Shown here piece after piece: positions 1-12,950 of a stretch of 64,000 bases of DNA (the stretch's first letter is position 1; each line of letters begins with the position of its first letter). The translations under genes were made by a program, and so were the position numbers. The stretch comes from Dillenia suffruticosa (taxonomy: Eukaryota > Streptophyta > Magnoliopsida > Dilleniales > Dilleniaceae): the NCBI GenBank assembly GCA_033439265.1, contig JAVTVX010000012.1, forward strand, positions 18,238,501 through 18,302,500. The letters run 5' to 3'. A model generated the notes under the pieces. It did not search any database. It was not told the origin of the DNA and worked only from the letters and a program-made list of their open reading frames with translations.

Positions 1-2640
1 CTATCAAATCAAAATCCTAAGTATGTGATTTCTTTTAAGTATCTGAAGATTCTTTTAACTGCAACCAAGTTGGATTCTTTAAGATCTGATTGAAATTTAA
101 CACAAAGACATACACTAAATTATATGTCAGGTATTGAAGCGGTGAGGTAAAACAAAGACCCAATCATGCTTCTATAAAGTTTTTGACAAATTGATTTACC
201 ATTTTCATCTTTGTCTAGCTTAATGTTTGTGCTCATTGGAGTTGTATTTCCCTTGCAGTCACTAAACCCAAATCTTTTAATTAAATCATTTGCATATTTT
301 GATTGATTTATAAAAATTCTATCTTCAAATATTTGATTTGCAGTCCAAGGTAGTAATTTAACTCTCCCATCATACTCATTTCAAATTCTCCTTATATTTT
401 GGATACAAATTCCTTACACATTCTTGTGCTAGTTCCTTCAAATATTATGTTATCTACATATATTTGTATAATTAAGAAATTATCATCTTTCTTTTTGGTA
501 AATAGAGTAGTGTCTATCTTTACTCGTTCAAAATCATTTTCTATAAAAAAGTTGCTTAATCTTTCATACCAAGTTCTAGGAGTTTGCTTCAAACCATAAA
601 AAACTTTGGTTAATTTGTAAAAATATCTAGGACATTTTGGATTTCAAATCCAGGAGGTTGTTCAACATATACTGTATCATTCAAATAACCATTCAGAAAT
701 GCACTTTTGACATCCATTTGGTAAAACTTAAAATTCATAAAACAAGAGAAGGCAAGCAATACTCTTATGGCTTCTAATCTTACTACCGGTGCATAAGTTT
801 TATCGTAATCAATTCCTCACTGTAATCTTTGGTCACTAATCTTGTTTGTTTCTTGTGATTGTGCCAAATTTATCAAGTTTATTTCTAAAAACTCATTTGG
901 TTCCAATTACTGATTGATTTGTAAGTCTAGGAACTAGATTCCATACATTGTTCTCTCAAACTGATTTAACTCGTTCTGCATTGCCATAATCCAATGTTCG
1001 TCTCTTAAGGCTTCATCCACATTTTTTTGTTCATTTTGAGAGATAAAAGCTGCATACTCACAATGGGTTTGGAGTGCCAATTTGGTTGTAACCTATGAAT
1101 TAATGCTCCCAATTTTGTTTTCTGGATTTACAGTTTTCTTAATCTGAGAGTATTTGATTTCTTACTCCTGTTGTGTTTTATTGCTTTTCTCATGCACTAT
1201 GAGATCATTTGACTTTTCTTTGTAATTGTTTACTTCATCAGACAAACTTATTTCATTTAACTTCTTAAACACTTCTTCATCATCCAACATTCTTTGATTG
1301 AAATCATTTTTTTTATCAAACTCTATATGAATTGACTCATCCACTGTCATGTTTCTTTTATTGTAAACTTTATAACCTTTGCTTACAAAGGGATAATTTA
1401 GGAAAATTTCTTCATCACTGTTGATATCAAATTTTTCTAATACTTTTTTCTATTGTTTAAAACAAAATATTTACATCCAAATAGCTTAAAGTATGCTATA
1501 TTTAGTTTCCTTCATCTGTAAAGTTCAAAGAGAGTTTTCTTTAGGATTGGTTTTACTTGTATTCTATTCAAAATATAACATGCAATGTTCACAACTTCTG
1601 CCCAAAAGAATTTAGGTAAGTTATTTTCACAAAATATTGTCCTAACCATTTCTTGGAGGGTTATATTTTTCCTTTCTACCCCCATTTTATTGAGATGTTT
1701 TAGGAGCTAAAAAATTATGGTCAATACCATAATGACTGCAGAAGTTTTTCATGGTTTTATTTCAAATTTCTTACCATGATCACTTTTAATACTCTTAATA
1801 GACATTTTTTTCTCATTTTGAACTTTCTTGCACAATTTGATAAATGTCTCACTAGCTTCTTCGTTTTTAGCAAGAAATACAAGCCAAGTGAATCTAGAGT
1901 AATCATCAATGATTACAAACTTATAATGTTTTCCTCTTAAACTTTGTGTTCTAATAGGTCCAAATAAATCAATGTGAAGAAGTTCTAGAGTACTTCCTAT
2001 TGACACATAATTTTTAGATCTAAAAAAGGTTTTAGTTTGCTTTCCTTTCATACATGCATCACACAATTAGTCTTCTTTTAAAATTTAGTTTTGGAAGATC
2101 CTTAACCATATCTTTCCTAACTAATTTTGAAATTGTATTTATACTAGCGTGTTCTAATCTTTTGTACCATAACCATGATGAATTCTTATTTACAATAACT
2201 AAACATGATTCATTTGAGTTTTCTAACTATTCTAGATCGATTGCATATATGTTTTCTCTTCTATGACCAGTAAATTTTATAAATTCAGAGGATTTATCAA
2301 TAAGAGAGCATGTATCAGCCTCAAATAATACAGAATAGCTTTTGTCACACAGTTAGTTAACACTTAATGAGCTAAATTTCAATCTAGAAACAAGCAACGT
2401 ATTTTGAATCTGAGATTCAGATGACTTACCTCCTATGTTGCCTATGCCGATAACTTTTCCCTTTGAATTGTCTCCAAATGTAACATTTCCTCCATTCTTG
2501 CTTTCAAGATAAGAAAATTTCGATACATTTCGAGTCATGTGTCTTAAATATCTACTATTTATGCACCACACAGACTTCACAGGAGTTTGCTTTGATTTCA
2601 GGCATACCTGTAGCAAAGAACAATCACACTTTTGTCTTTG
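1..2640 (-). pseudogene. copia pol remnant (protease, integrase, reverse transcriptase)
   Basis: Protease and pre-integrase sequence lie at 2353-2616. The usual WYLDSGCSRHMTG region reads WCINSR..LRHMT, so the catalytic Asp-Ser-Gly is now Asn-Ser-Arg. Integrase core sequence is at 1749-2066 and includes HIDLFGPIRTQSLRGK and VIIDDYSRFTWLVFLAKN, with the first two catalytic aspartates in context. Reverse transcriptase pieces are at about 392-1000, including TWYERLSNFF and IIQIYVDNIIF, a decayed form of the YVDD box (YVDN). Multiple stops and frame changes separate the pieces. The gene would have made the replication enzymes of the element; it is non-functional. Sequence at 1-390 is the continuation of the reverse transcriptase and RNase H side. 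Confidence 0.85.
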
Positions 2641-4160
2641 GTATCCATATCATTTTGGATCCGATTGAGTTAGCTTTAGATTTACTTTTGGGGATCCATT
2701 TTAAGGTTATTCCTGAGGAGTTTAGGAACCGGCAGCCATAAGTTGAATATCCATTCTTTTTGCAATAAGTACAGTATCCATTAATTACCATAGAATTTTT
2801 ATAATTGTCAGATGGTATGTTTTTCAGTTTGCATGTTTCTGACTTATGCCCAATTTTCGGACAAGTGTGACATCTCTCAAATTTAGCATTCTCAGAACTT
2901 GGCACAAAGAGTGTATATAATCTCTTTTGTGTTTGTTTTAGATTGTATTCTAATCTGGCTTTGTCAAACATAGCTTTTTGTGCTCCTAGCATGGCATCTA
3001 ACTTTTTTTAACCTAAGATAAATTTCATTAGTATAGCATTCACCCTACTATTCTTTTCTTTCAATTCATCTAATTCTTTTCTTAAAACTGTATTTTCATT
3101 CATTAACTTCTTGTTATCCTCATTTAGATGTCTATTTTTCAGTTTTTCTTCAATTTTGATTACTTTATGTTCCTGCTCAGCACTTTTCTTTCTCAGTGTT
3201 TCTATTTTAGTTCTTGATTATTCTAGAATTTTAACATTTTCAGTTAGATCTTTCTTCAATAAATTATTTTTCATTTTTGATCTCTTCAATTTCTTTAATA
3301 CTTTTAGTAGTGTTTCACGTAATTCTTAAATAGTGAAATTATTTTCAGAATGAGAAGAGTCAGAACAAGATAAATATAATGTAGAGTTTACCTCATTGTT
3401 TGAGAGTTATTCATTTGCCATAAAACAGACGTTAGCTTGTTCCTCATTTTGCTCTTCATCACTTGAGCTTGAGTTTTCATCACTTTATGCAGCGAGCGCC
3501 TTTTTCTTTTTCTTCTCTTTTCAATCATTTTTGTACTTCTTTTCACCCTTTTTGAGAGAAGGGCAGTCAGCTTTCATATGTCCTAGCTTTTTGCATTCAA
3601 ATCACCTGATTTCTTCATTTTTTCTGGCTTTTTGAAGAATGATTTGTTCTTGTTCCTTCTCTTCATCATGAACTTTCTGAATTTTCTTACCAGAAAAGCT
3701 TCATCCTCTTCATCTTCTTCTTCTTCTAAGCTTGACGTGCTTTCCTCATTGTTAGCATTTAATGTTACTCGTTTGCCTCTTTCTTCTTTGGCCGGCTTCT
3801 TCATGTTCAGTTTCATCTCATGAGATATCAAGGATCCCACGAGCTCATCCATTGTCAAAGTCTCAAGATTCTTGGATTCCTCAATTGTTGTCATCTTGGA
3901 CTCCCAAGATTTTGATAGATTTCTCAAAATTTTGTCCACCATATCTTCTTGAGGGATTCCTTTTCCAAGTAATCTGAGCCCATTAGTAACCTTATTGAAT
4001 CTTATGATTATCTCACTGATTGTTTCTCCATCTTTCATTTTGAAAACTTCATATTCTTGCTTCAGTAGTTTGATCTTACTCTTGCGAACTTGATCAGTCT
4101 TTTCGTAGGTAGGTTCGAGCCTTTCCCAAATTTCCTTTGCTATTATGCAAGATGAGACTC
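2624..4160 (-). pseudogene. copia gag remnant with zinc knuckle and coiled coil
   Basis: The best preserved part (3583-4038) is a copia gag domain of the UBN2 type. It has the motif ISEIIIRFNKVTNGLRLLGK, then DKILRNLSKSWESKMTTIEE, then an acidic serine-rich tail. Further on (2624-2992) come the motif MLGAQKAMFDKARLEYN and two Cys-His clusters, including CHTCPKIGHKSETC (C-x2-C-x4-H-x4-C). This is the arrangement of SIRE-type gag, where a long lysine and glutamate rich coil separates the two parts. Stops interrupt the coil region at about 3000-3580. Gag would form the virus-like particle in which reverse transcription occurs. This copy is broken. Confidence 0.8.
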
Positions 4161-4434
4161 AATTGTATTCGTTGACGCTTAGTGTAAGGTGAAGAAGGTT
4201 AATGGTTTTGCAGTTAATTTGATAAGCTTTCTTCTATTCCGTAGTCATATTTTTCAATTTGACTGGTACACGTACTCCATCTATCTCTTCAGTGGGGAAT
4301 TTAACTCATTCTTCTATTATTTCTTATCCATTCAGGTCTTGAACATATTTCAACTGGTAAATTGTCTCCATTGATTGTCATTTGGATCTTTGGTGTTAAG
4401 TTATTAAGCTGTTAAGTTTCTTGACAACACATCT

Positions 4435-4447
4435 GCTCTGATACTAA
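4435..4447 (-). promoter_or_regulatory. primer binding site of the left copia element
   Basis: Minus-strand sequence TTAGTATCAGAGC lies directly next to the LTR end. It differs by one base from TGGTATCAGAGC, the standard plant primer site matching the 3' end of initiator methionine tRNA. Its position fixes the LTR boundary and the orientation. Confidence 0.8.
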
Positions 4448-4448
4448 T

Positions 4449-6365
4449 TGTTATTCAACTAGAGAGGAAGGGTGAAAGTAGAATATGGTCTTTTTGAAAC
4501 TTTTTGAAAATTTAAAATAAGATCACAGTAAATAAAACTAAATAAAAGAGGATATAGAGAATTTTTATAGTGATTTCATCAAACTTAGTATACGTCCACT
4601 CCCAAACTCCTCATAGATTTTCCACTAAATGTTTAGATTATAAACTTGATTACAGTTCAAGTTCAACTTTATACAGTATTTCGTCTGAATACCACAATTC
4701 AATTTCACTCAGACTGAATTTGACTTCATTAGACTTAAAACAGTTACACTCACTCCTTAATTTTTGATACTCATATTAGTCTATAAAATAAATATCAAGA
4801 ATTGAGACTTACTTTCCTCAGATTTGACAGTGTGAGAAAATAACAAAGACAATTAAGACGGTTGGAAATTTCAAGTGCACAGTGAAAAATTTTCAGAGTA
4901 TTCAATATCGTATTCAATTCTCGTCTTGTTTCGTATCGTTGTGTCTCATAACCCCTCTCTAGTTTCTGTATCTCAGTATTTATTAAGGCATTGAATAGAT
5001 CCATTGAGGGTTGGTAGTGGTTGTTGTATCCGAACGTTGGGTATTTAATTTCCACCATTAAGGCTTCTGTAACTATTCCTTCGTTCGCGTTGAATCTCCA
5101 TTTCTTTTTCTGGCATCTCTTTTAAATAAGCTAATCAGAACTTATTTGCACTGTATTTGAAAGTTAGTTTTGATAGAAAAAGAAACATTTTAGAAATTGA
5201 AAAAATAAGGAATCTGTTAGGTTCAAAATTGTTTCCCAGTTCTGATTTCTAACACATGTAGGTTGATAAGCTTAATATGGATATCGACCTGAATTTGAAA
5301 TATTTCTAATATAATTTTATCAAAACAGGTCAACAAGTTATTATTTTAGGTCGACAAGTCACTGTGCAAAATTCAATAGGTGGACATATGTTTTTAAATT
5401 GGTCAATGTGTACATGTGTGTCGACAAGTTTTTAGCCATGTCGATATGTGCTATTTCAGACTTAATGAAGAGTAGGTCGACAAATTATTTTAATGCATTT
5501 ACATGTTCCTATTCAGGTAATAAATTGGTCAATATGTGTAACTAAATTGGTCAATGTGCATATGCCGTGTCGATAAGAAAAGAGCAGGTCGATGTATGAT
5601 TTAATAAGTAAACAAATATCAGGTCAACAGGTCTTACAGCATACATCGACATACTACTGTACAATTACAAATTGGTAGACCTGAACAAATAAATTGGTTG
5701 ATGTGTTTTCTATAGGTTGACAATAATTTTGATGGTCAATATGCATATCTCAGAGACCCATGTCAATAGGTCGACATATGCCAATCTCATATTGATGCGT
5801 TACTATTCATTGGTTGAATTGGTCAACGTGTCTGAGTAAATTGGTCGATGTGTCTTGGCTAGATCGACAATTATAATAACATGTTGAAGTGTATGTTTCT
5901 GACACAAGGGTCATTAGGTTGATGTGTTGAAATAACAGGTCGATATGTCACATTCATGGGTGAAATTGTTTGATGTGTTAGAATGAATTGATCGATATGT
6001 TACTGTTCCTATAGTTTTTTGTCGACAAGATTGGTGCTCAGGTCGATGTGTTGGAATGCCTGATCTATAAGACATTCATTGTTCAGGTTGATGTGTACTT
6101 GTGTGAGTCAAAGTGTTCAGACATGTGTTTCCATAGAAGTTCTATGCATCAGGTCAACAAGACTAATGACTCAGGTCGATGTGTGTGTGGATATTATGAA
6201 TTGGTCGACATAAGGCTTATAATTTGTGGACCTGCTATGCAGGTCGATGTGAGTTCTAGTCAAGTCAACACGAGTTGCAGATTTATGAATTTTCTAACAT
6301 TTTTCTTATTTTCTTGAATTATTTTTCTTTTAATCTTTTATCATAAAAACTCTATTAGGTCAACA
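4449..6365 (-). repeat. 1.9 kb 5' LTR of the left copia element
   Basis: The plus-strand sequence begins TGTTATTCAACTAGAG and ends ...AGGTCAACA. The inner end abuts the primer binding site. The outer end is inferred from similarity to the related LTR at 16502-18152 and to the LTR start near 25624 (sense strand starts with TG followed by an AT-rich run containing GATAAAAG). The central 1.1 kb consists of the phased GGTCGA-type motif array reported separately. The inner boundary is secure; the outer one is good to within some tens of bases. Confidence 0.7.
5265..6365. repeat. degenerate GGTCGA(C/T) motif array inside the LTR
   Basis: More than 30 variants of AGGTCGACAAG, TTGGTCGATGTG and AGGTCGATGTG occur roughly every 30 bases. 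The intervening sequence is not conserved. Typical changes are GTCGAC to GTTGAC or GTCAAC, the pattern expected from deamination of methylated CpG. The same type of array fills 17285-18070 in the related LTR. Confidence 0.8.
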
Positions 6366-8192
6366 TTAAGGTTGTTTGTATAGCTATTTTAGTCCATTTT
6401 TCTCTCTCTTTCTTTTCTTAGTAATTGTGTTGTTCATATATTGTATTTTGTACGGTAGGGTGAGTCTTCTCAAACTTTATAGCCTTCTTAGTTACAAAAT
6501 CTTTCACAAAGAGCTTCCCCATTGATCAATTTGTATTTTCTTCCACCAATTCACACATTTTGCCCTCCCAACAACTCACCTTTTTTCTCACTCTCTGCTT
6601 TCTCTTTCCCTATCTTAGGGTACTCTCCCCCACTCTTTTTTCTTTCTACGACAATCATTCTCTCTTATGTCTTCCTAATTAGGAAGAGGACGAAAACATT
6701 AACGACCTCCACTTAGTGCATAAGATGAATGTGTCTTTTGATTACATTTGAACTTTAAAGAAACATTTGTAAGTTCTTTCATAGTTTAAGAGAACATTTA
6801 TAATTTAGGCATAATATTTATTTATTGTAATTAGTTCCTACGGATATCTATTCATTAAGAAAATATATTTTGTGATTTTATTTGCCCAAAAAAAAAAAAC
6901 AATGTAGTGTCTTCTATGTATATGATTAATATTTGTTTTTAGTTGTTCAAGTAGTTAAAGTTGATTCATATTATTTATATATGTATATTATTTGTACATG
7001 TATAAGTTTATTGATTTAACGTAAGTGACTAGTATATGTTGATCGGGGTCGACCACAGAAAGTATATGTCATGGGTATGTGATCCTAAGATAAATTGCTT
7101 ACAACTAATTAGTAAAGTTGATATCTAATCATATATAAGTTATAGCTCAGAGGTCTCATATTGACTAGGGGTTCCTTTGATCGTCAAACCAAATCTTAAC
7201 TTCATAGTAGTTAGTATAAGTGGTTAGCACTAAATATGACTTTTTTATTGATTTCTTAAGCGTAATATTACATAAAGGTCGATACTTTACAATTTTTTGT
7301 AATTCATGTACTATTAATCCTAATTAGGTGAGAAAAAACTCGCGAAATCATGCTTGCATCACACCATGAGGGAGATCCTGTTGTAAGTAAAGTAGCTTCC
7401 TAGTATTGAGTATGTGCCATTGGTTTGTTCAAACATGCATATGAAATATAAAATCTACAATGATTAGATTAGAAATTGTCTCCCCCAATCCTTACACTTG
7501 GTAATTGCTAAAAATTTTAGAAAAAATAAAAAGGTTGCAAGCCTTAGGTTTTATACGTAAATTTGCTTGCGCTTTTTTTTTAGCTCCAAGACTTTTTGGT
7601 GCACACTTTAACACCTTATTATTCTAAATTAATTAAGCACAAAATAGTTTGAGAACTAAAGCTCTCTATGCATACAAAAACCTATTTGGTTTATCAATGT
7701 GGCAATTGAATTATGATACACGTAAGAAGACTTAGTTTGAGCGAGTTTGCATATAATCCTAATAGATTATATTAATAGAAAGCTCTAGTGATATTGTGGT
7801 GGTACAACTAGCCAAATCTAAAAAACGTTAGCTATGATCATAAAAATAAAAAATGGGGGTCTTTTCGTTTTCCTTAATTTATTTTTCTCTTCCAATTTTT
7901 TTTTGTATTGGACCAATCGATATTCGGATTTTGTCAAACTAATCTGATCCGAATACTATGAGATTTATTAAGGGTTGTCTCTCTTAAATTCTTTTCTCTA
8001 TTCCCAACGCTCGAATTCGAAATCTCTGGTTAAAGAGATAGAATATCTGACCACTCAACCCAAAAGAATTTAGTCCCTTCCAAAAATTAAATACATACTC
8101 ATCCAAATGTTTAATTTTCTTGTTTAGTATTTGATGATACTGGGCTTGACATCCCTTAATCAAACAACCCATGGCCACAAAACTCAAAATTC
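6366..8192. other. intergenic spacer without recognisable gene
   Basis: AT-rich DNA with a homopolymer A run near 6889-6899 and no convincing coding signal. One short open frame on the minus strand (7984-8187, 67 codons) has no recognisable motif. It may contain old transposon remnants that I cannot identify. Confidence 0.6.
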
Positions 8193-8868
8193 ATTGTACC
8201 TACTAAAAACCAAGCCATCTTTTGGCTACTGGAAGGACTCTCCGGCCTTCAGGTTCTCTGACTTATCGGTCCCCTTGGTAATTACGGGAACTATTCCTAT
8301 CACATGATGACTATAGGTCTTCACTATCCAATAAGGAAAGAAATCTTTACCAAATTTAAACCTTTATTATTTCGATACGAACCTACCATGATCTCTCCTG
8401 ATTAAGAAGTAAATCTATTAAAGGTGGAAACTCCATTATCTTTCAAGACAACAATTGAGACTTTCTGACTTCAGAAAACTCTGAATCTATAAAAATTCCA
8501 TCATTACAGTTCTTGTAATCCTGAAAGATCTCATGCGATCTCTTTACAAGGCAAGTAGGGTTCTATACTCTCAATCACATACAACACTACCATACGTGCA
8601 ATATATATATTAAACATAGGCAATATGCCAGATACGTATCTTTCTCTTTTTATACACTACACATAGAGATCACACAGTGTTCAAACTCTCTCAATCATTT
8701 CTTCTAAAAACACTCTTTCTGACTTGAATGTTGAAGTCTCTTTCGTTGAAGTCTCCTCCGGCAAGTTTTTTTAATGTTTTTCATTGAAGATCACACCAAA
8801 ATTCTCAACCACCGATCCTCTGTTCGAGACAAAAGATGATTTACTGAAATCATTTTTTGGTATTAACA
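8193..8868 (+). repeat. 5' LTR of the plus-strand Tat element
   Basis: The LTR ends ...TATTAACA two bases before the primer site. The likely start is TGTACCTACTAAAAACC at about 8193, chosen as a TG at plausible distance. No second copy is in the window to prove it, so the left boundary is a guess. It holds an AT-rich TATATATATTAA stretch near 8603 that may act as promoter. Confidence 0.5.
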
Positions 8869-8870
8869 AA

Positions 8871-8885
8871 TTGGCGCCCACCTTG
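8871..8885 (+). promoter_or_regulatory. primer binding site, TTGGCGCCCACC type
   Basis: TTGGCGCCCACCTTG directly follows the LTR. TGGCGCC-type primer sites are the common form in plant Ty3/gypsy elements. It sets the strand and LTR end. Confidence 0.8.
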
Positions 8886-8940
8886 GGGACGATTAATTGA
8901 CTAGCCTAAAAGTGCTTTATGCCCTATTTCTCCTATCAGC

Positions 8941-11900
8941 ATGCTACCAAAAAGAAGAAGGCTAACAATTGGATTCAACGAAGATGAAAACTTGCAAGGG
9001 GTTGACCCGACTCGGCATGCCTCCCTCATCACCACAACAAAATAGGCCATCAACATGAAGAGAATTCTGGTCAACCAGGAAGCAGAATGCAATCTTCTTT
9101 ACTAAGATGCCTTCTCCTAAATGAGTTTTCAATAAACACATCTTCAACCCCCTGTCAACTCCTTGAAAGGGTTTTCGAACAAGCGACTCTACCCTGAAAG
9201 TACTATCTTCCTTCCTATAACTTTGGGAACACCGCCCAACCATACTTCCACTACGACTTCTTTTAGTGTAGTCAAGCTACCGTCCTTATACAATGCCATA
9301 TTGGGCCGGCCCAGCCTAAACGTTCTAGAAACACTGTCGAGCTCCAAACAAAGGTCAAATTTAAAATACCCTTGGGTGTTGCAATACTTGCTTACGATCC
9401 AAACATCCTAAATGTCTTCGTATTGGAGGAGGAGAAAAAGAATCTCAACATAAACACTATAAAATTTAGAGACGACATCAATCAGTACACCAAATCTGAG
9501 TCTGGCGAAAAGGTAGTAGAGATCCAGATCACTGATGTTCCGGGCCAACTTTTCAAATCAGAGCCCACCTGCCAACTCCCTTTCAGGATGCCCTGATCAA
9601 GTGCATGCGACGTCATTCTGGCGTCTTCATGTTGAAACCAGAGGACATGCTGAGAATACATCCTTTAGTGATTGTACACAAGCCAACAATGGATCCTAAC
9701 CACAAACTCATGAAGCAAAAGAAGAGAATATTTGTGCTTGAACACCAGTGAGTGATACAAGAAGAAGTGTAAAAACTACTAGCGACAAACTTCATCATAG
9801 AGGTGAAATATCTCAAATCGCTAGCGAACGTGGCTATGGTGAAGAAAGTGAATGACCAATGAAGGATGTATGTCAACTTTACCGACCTCAATAAAGCATG
9901 CCCTAAAAATAGTTATCCCTTTTTGAATATTGACAAGCTCATAGACAATTTGTTGGAACACCAACTCTTGAGTTTTATGGATACGTACTCGGGCTAAACT
10001 TGATTCGCATGGCCCCCGAGGATAAGGAAAAAACTAGTTTTATTATGAAGTTCGACATCTACTACTATAAAGTCACGCCATTAGACCTTGAGAATGCCAG
10101 AGCAACCTTCTAGCGGTTGGTCAACAAAGTCTTCACAGTTTGATAGGAATGTCAAAACTTACGTAGATGATGTACTCGTTAAAAGCATTAACTAGGAAAG
10201 TCATGTGGCAAACTTGGAAGAAACAGTCCAAATATTGAAATGCTTCAACATGAAATTGAACTCAGCCAAGTGCACCTTTAGATTTACTTTTGGAAAGTTT
10301 CTGGACTCCTTGATCACCAGCCAAGGGATCGAGGCTAACCCAACGAAAATTCAAACCATTTTAGATATGGCCCCACCTATAACATTGAAAGAGATGCAAC
10401 ATCTCACCGGATAAATCATGGCCTTGAACTAGTTTATGTTGAAGGTGGGAGAAAAATACAAACCCTTTTTTGAAACCCTAAAGAAGTCATGAAGATTTGC
10501 ATGGATGCCCAAATGTCAGGCGGCTTTTGATAGTACAAGGTGTATCTATCGTTACCGCCTCTACTCTCTCAGTCCATTCTTGGTGAAAAACTCTTTTTTT
10601 ACTTATCTGTATTTGACCAAGCTCTCTGCTCTATGCTCGTGAGACAGGATACCACTATACAAAAACTTGTATACTATGTTAGTCGGGTGCTCCAGGAGTC
10701 CAAAATCAACTATAGGCCCATCGAGAAGGTAGTGTTCACTCTTCTTATAACTGGCCATCACCTCCAACCCTACTTCCACGCACACACAATCATGGTACTT
10801 ACTAATCAACCCTTGAAGCCCATCTTATAGAAAAGGGACACTTCAAGCCACCTCAACAAATGGAGTATTGAGCTCAAAAAATTCGATATCAAATATCAGC
10901 CAATGCCTGCCATCAAGGGGCCAGCCTAAGCAAACTTTATTCTCAAATATCCCTTCTTGAAACCTGTTGAGTCATCTACCGACAACCTCCCAGAAACGTT
11001 CAATCTCTCCCCATGGAACTTACACGTAGACAACTCCTCTAACTCTTTGGGGAGAGAAGTATGACTCATCTTAATGGGTCCCTAAGATTTTAAGGCAAAA
11101 TACACACTCTGTTTTGACTTCCAAGCTACCAATAACCAAGCCAAATATGAAGCACTCCTGATACACCAATGGATCGCCACGTTATTGGGAGCTTGGGACA
11201 TTCGAGTCTTTACTGATAGCCAACCTATGGTCAAATAGATTAATGGAACCTTTAATGTAAAGAACTAATGATGGTGAAGTATCTCTCCAAGCTCCGAGTG
11301 GTAATGGCCAACTTCAACACAGTCACCATACAACAGATTCTTAGATCCAAGAATGTGAGACCAAACACGCTCTCGAAACTTGCTAGTTCAGAATTCGTTG
11401 AAACTAGCCGGGCTATCTATATCGAGAGCCTCCTATACCTGAGCATAAATGAACCGAAACAGATCATGGTAATCGATAGTCCACCAAGCTGGAAGGATCT
11501 AGTTCTTGCTTGCCTCCGAAATGGCCAATGGCCGATCTCCCAACAAGAAGAGATGAAAGTCAAACGCAAAGCTACATATTACGTCATTATTGATGGAGAG
11601 CTCTATAAGAAATCATTTATTCATACATACGTCAATTGCCCGACACCAGAAGAAGGAGATTATGTCCTCTAGGAAATTCATGAAGAGATATGAGGCAGTT
11701 ACCTCGGCATTTGGAGCCTTGCGAACAAGGCCTTACGATGACCTACTATGAGGAGTGACGCAAAGACCTATGTCAAACATTGTGACAAGTGCCGATGCTT
11801 CTCTTTGCTCCCTCATCAACCTTCCTCTGACGATAATCCCCTCACAAGCCCATGACCGTTCGCACAATGGAGAATAGACGTACTTGGACCGTCTCCACAA

Positions 11901-12700
11901 GTAACCAGATAATAAAAATTCCTCGTCATTGCCATTGATTACTTCACCAAGTTTGGCTTAAATAATAGTTGGCAAAATACAAACGTTCATCTAGATGTCC
12001 ATCATTACCAGATTTGGTCTATCCCATGTTCTTGTTACTGACAACGACAAGTAGTTTGACAATAAAAATTTCAGAGAATTATGCAATAAACTTGAGATAC
12101 AACATCGTTATATCTCTATTGCTTACCCACAAGCAAATGGTCTCATCGAAGTCACGAACCAAACTATCCTTCAAGGACTCAAGACAATAATGAACGTAAT
12201 CAAGGGCTAATGGCTAAACAAATTCTACTGGATCCTTTCGGCCTATCGAATGACACTCAAAACGACCACAAGGGAAACACCATTTAGCCTAACCTAAGGG
12301 TGCAAGGCGATCCTATCGATGGAAATAGGTATTCACTCGTATCATATAGAACAATATCAACCAAAAGCAAATAGCTCTGCACTATGTGAGAAGCTATACC
12401 TGCTGCCTAAACTATGAGATGTCGTGTCTACTAGGATGGCCACCTATCAACAACAAATAGCCCGATACTATAATAGAACGGTGAAGATCAGAACATTCAG
12501 ATCGGGAGACCTAGGCCTCTATAGAATAGAAGTTACAGGATAACAACAACCCAAAAGGAAACTCACACCAAATTGAGAAGGTCCATACTAGGTACGTTTG
12601 GTAGTTTGGTCAAGAGCACATCGACCCTACCATCTAAACGACTCCGCTATACCCAAAATCTGGAACCCATATAACTTACGTGTCTACTATCAATAAACCT
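8941..12700 (+). pseudogene. Tat-type gypsy pol remnant with dual RNase H
   Basis: Domains in order: aspartic protease (about 8941-9400), with VVKLPSLYNAILGRPSLN as the conserved second half while the usual catalytic D(T/G)G is replaced by an Asn-Gln-Glu context; reverse transcriptase (about 9870-10420), with VNFTDLNKACPKNSYPF and an intact YVDDVLVKS box near 10155; first RNase H (about 10540-10850), with YVSRVLQESKINYRPIEKV; second, archaeal-type RNase H (about 11020-11260), with LHVDNSSN, NNQAKYEALL and VFTDSQPMV; integrase (about 11660-12600), with HCDKCRCFSLPHQP and WRIDVLGPSP. Stops and frameshifts occur throughout, so no product is expected. The second RNase H assigns the lineage. Confidence 0.85.
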
Positions 12701-12730
12701 TGTCACTCTTCCAGTTTTGAAATATGTTTC

Positions 12731-12950
12731 AGTTTATTAACGATAACACTGTTTCTTTTTACATGACATATGTTCCGGTCTTTTTTTTAAAAAAAAAAGA
12801 TTATGTACAAACTCCCAGTATGTTGTACCCATCCATTTTGGAGTAACTCCCAGTTTATTAGCGATAACACTGTTTTTCTTTTTACGTGACATGTTTCAGT
12901 TTAAAAAAAAGGTTACGTACAAAACCCTATCAAAAAAAGATAATAACTAT
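12731..12950. repeat. two-copy 121-bp tandem repeat
   Basis: AGTTTATTAACGATAACACT at 12731 recurs with small changes at 12852, and the following T-rich TTTTTAC(A/G)TGACAT stretch also recurs. It lies just after integrase, where Tat elements often carry short tandem repeats. Confidence 0.7.

Larger units (their letters stand above)
1..6365 (-). mobile_element. SIRE/Maximus-type Ty1/copia retrotransposon, truncated by the window edge
   Basis: Read on the minus strand the order is 5' LTR (6365 to 4449), primer binding site, gag, protease, integrase, then reverse transcriptase running off the window start. The order integrase before reverse transcriptase is diagnostic of Ty1/copia. A long gag with a coiled-coil region after the main gag domain, and a very long LTR, fit the SIRE/Maximus lineage. 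Nearly every domain is broken by stops or frameshifts, so the copy is dead. The 3' LTR lies outside the window. The lineage name rests on architecture and motif recall, not on a phylogeny. Confidence 0.85.
8193..12950 (+). mobile_element. Tat-type Ty3/gypsy retrotransposon lacking gag and 3' LTR
   Basis: On the plus strand there is an LTR (about 8193-8868), a primer binding site, then protease, reverse transcriptase, RNase H, a second RNase H and integrase. Reverse transcriptase before integrase marks Ty3/gypsy, and the extra RNase H domain before integrase marks the Tat/Ogre group. Protease begins less than 100 bases after the primer site, so the whole gag region is missing. No second copy of the LTR follows integrase. 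The element is a deletion derivative with many stops. Confidence 0.8.

Noticed and set aside
3111-3823. Phe and Ser-rich plus-strand frames
   Set aside because: Reverse-strand images of the Lys/Glu-rich coiled coil and acidic tail of the copia gag.
5265-6365. The GGTCGA-rich array considered as a simple tandem satellite
   Set aside because: Only the short core recurs; the spacers vary in length and sequence, so it is a dispersed motif array and not a tandem repeat.
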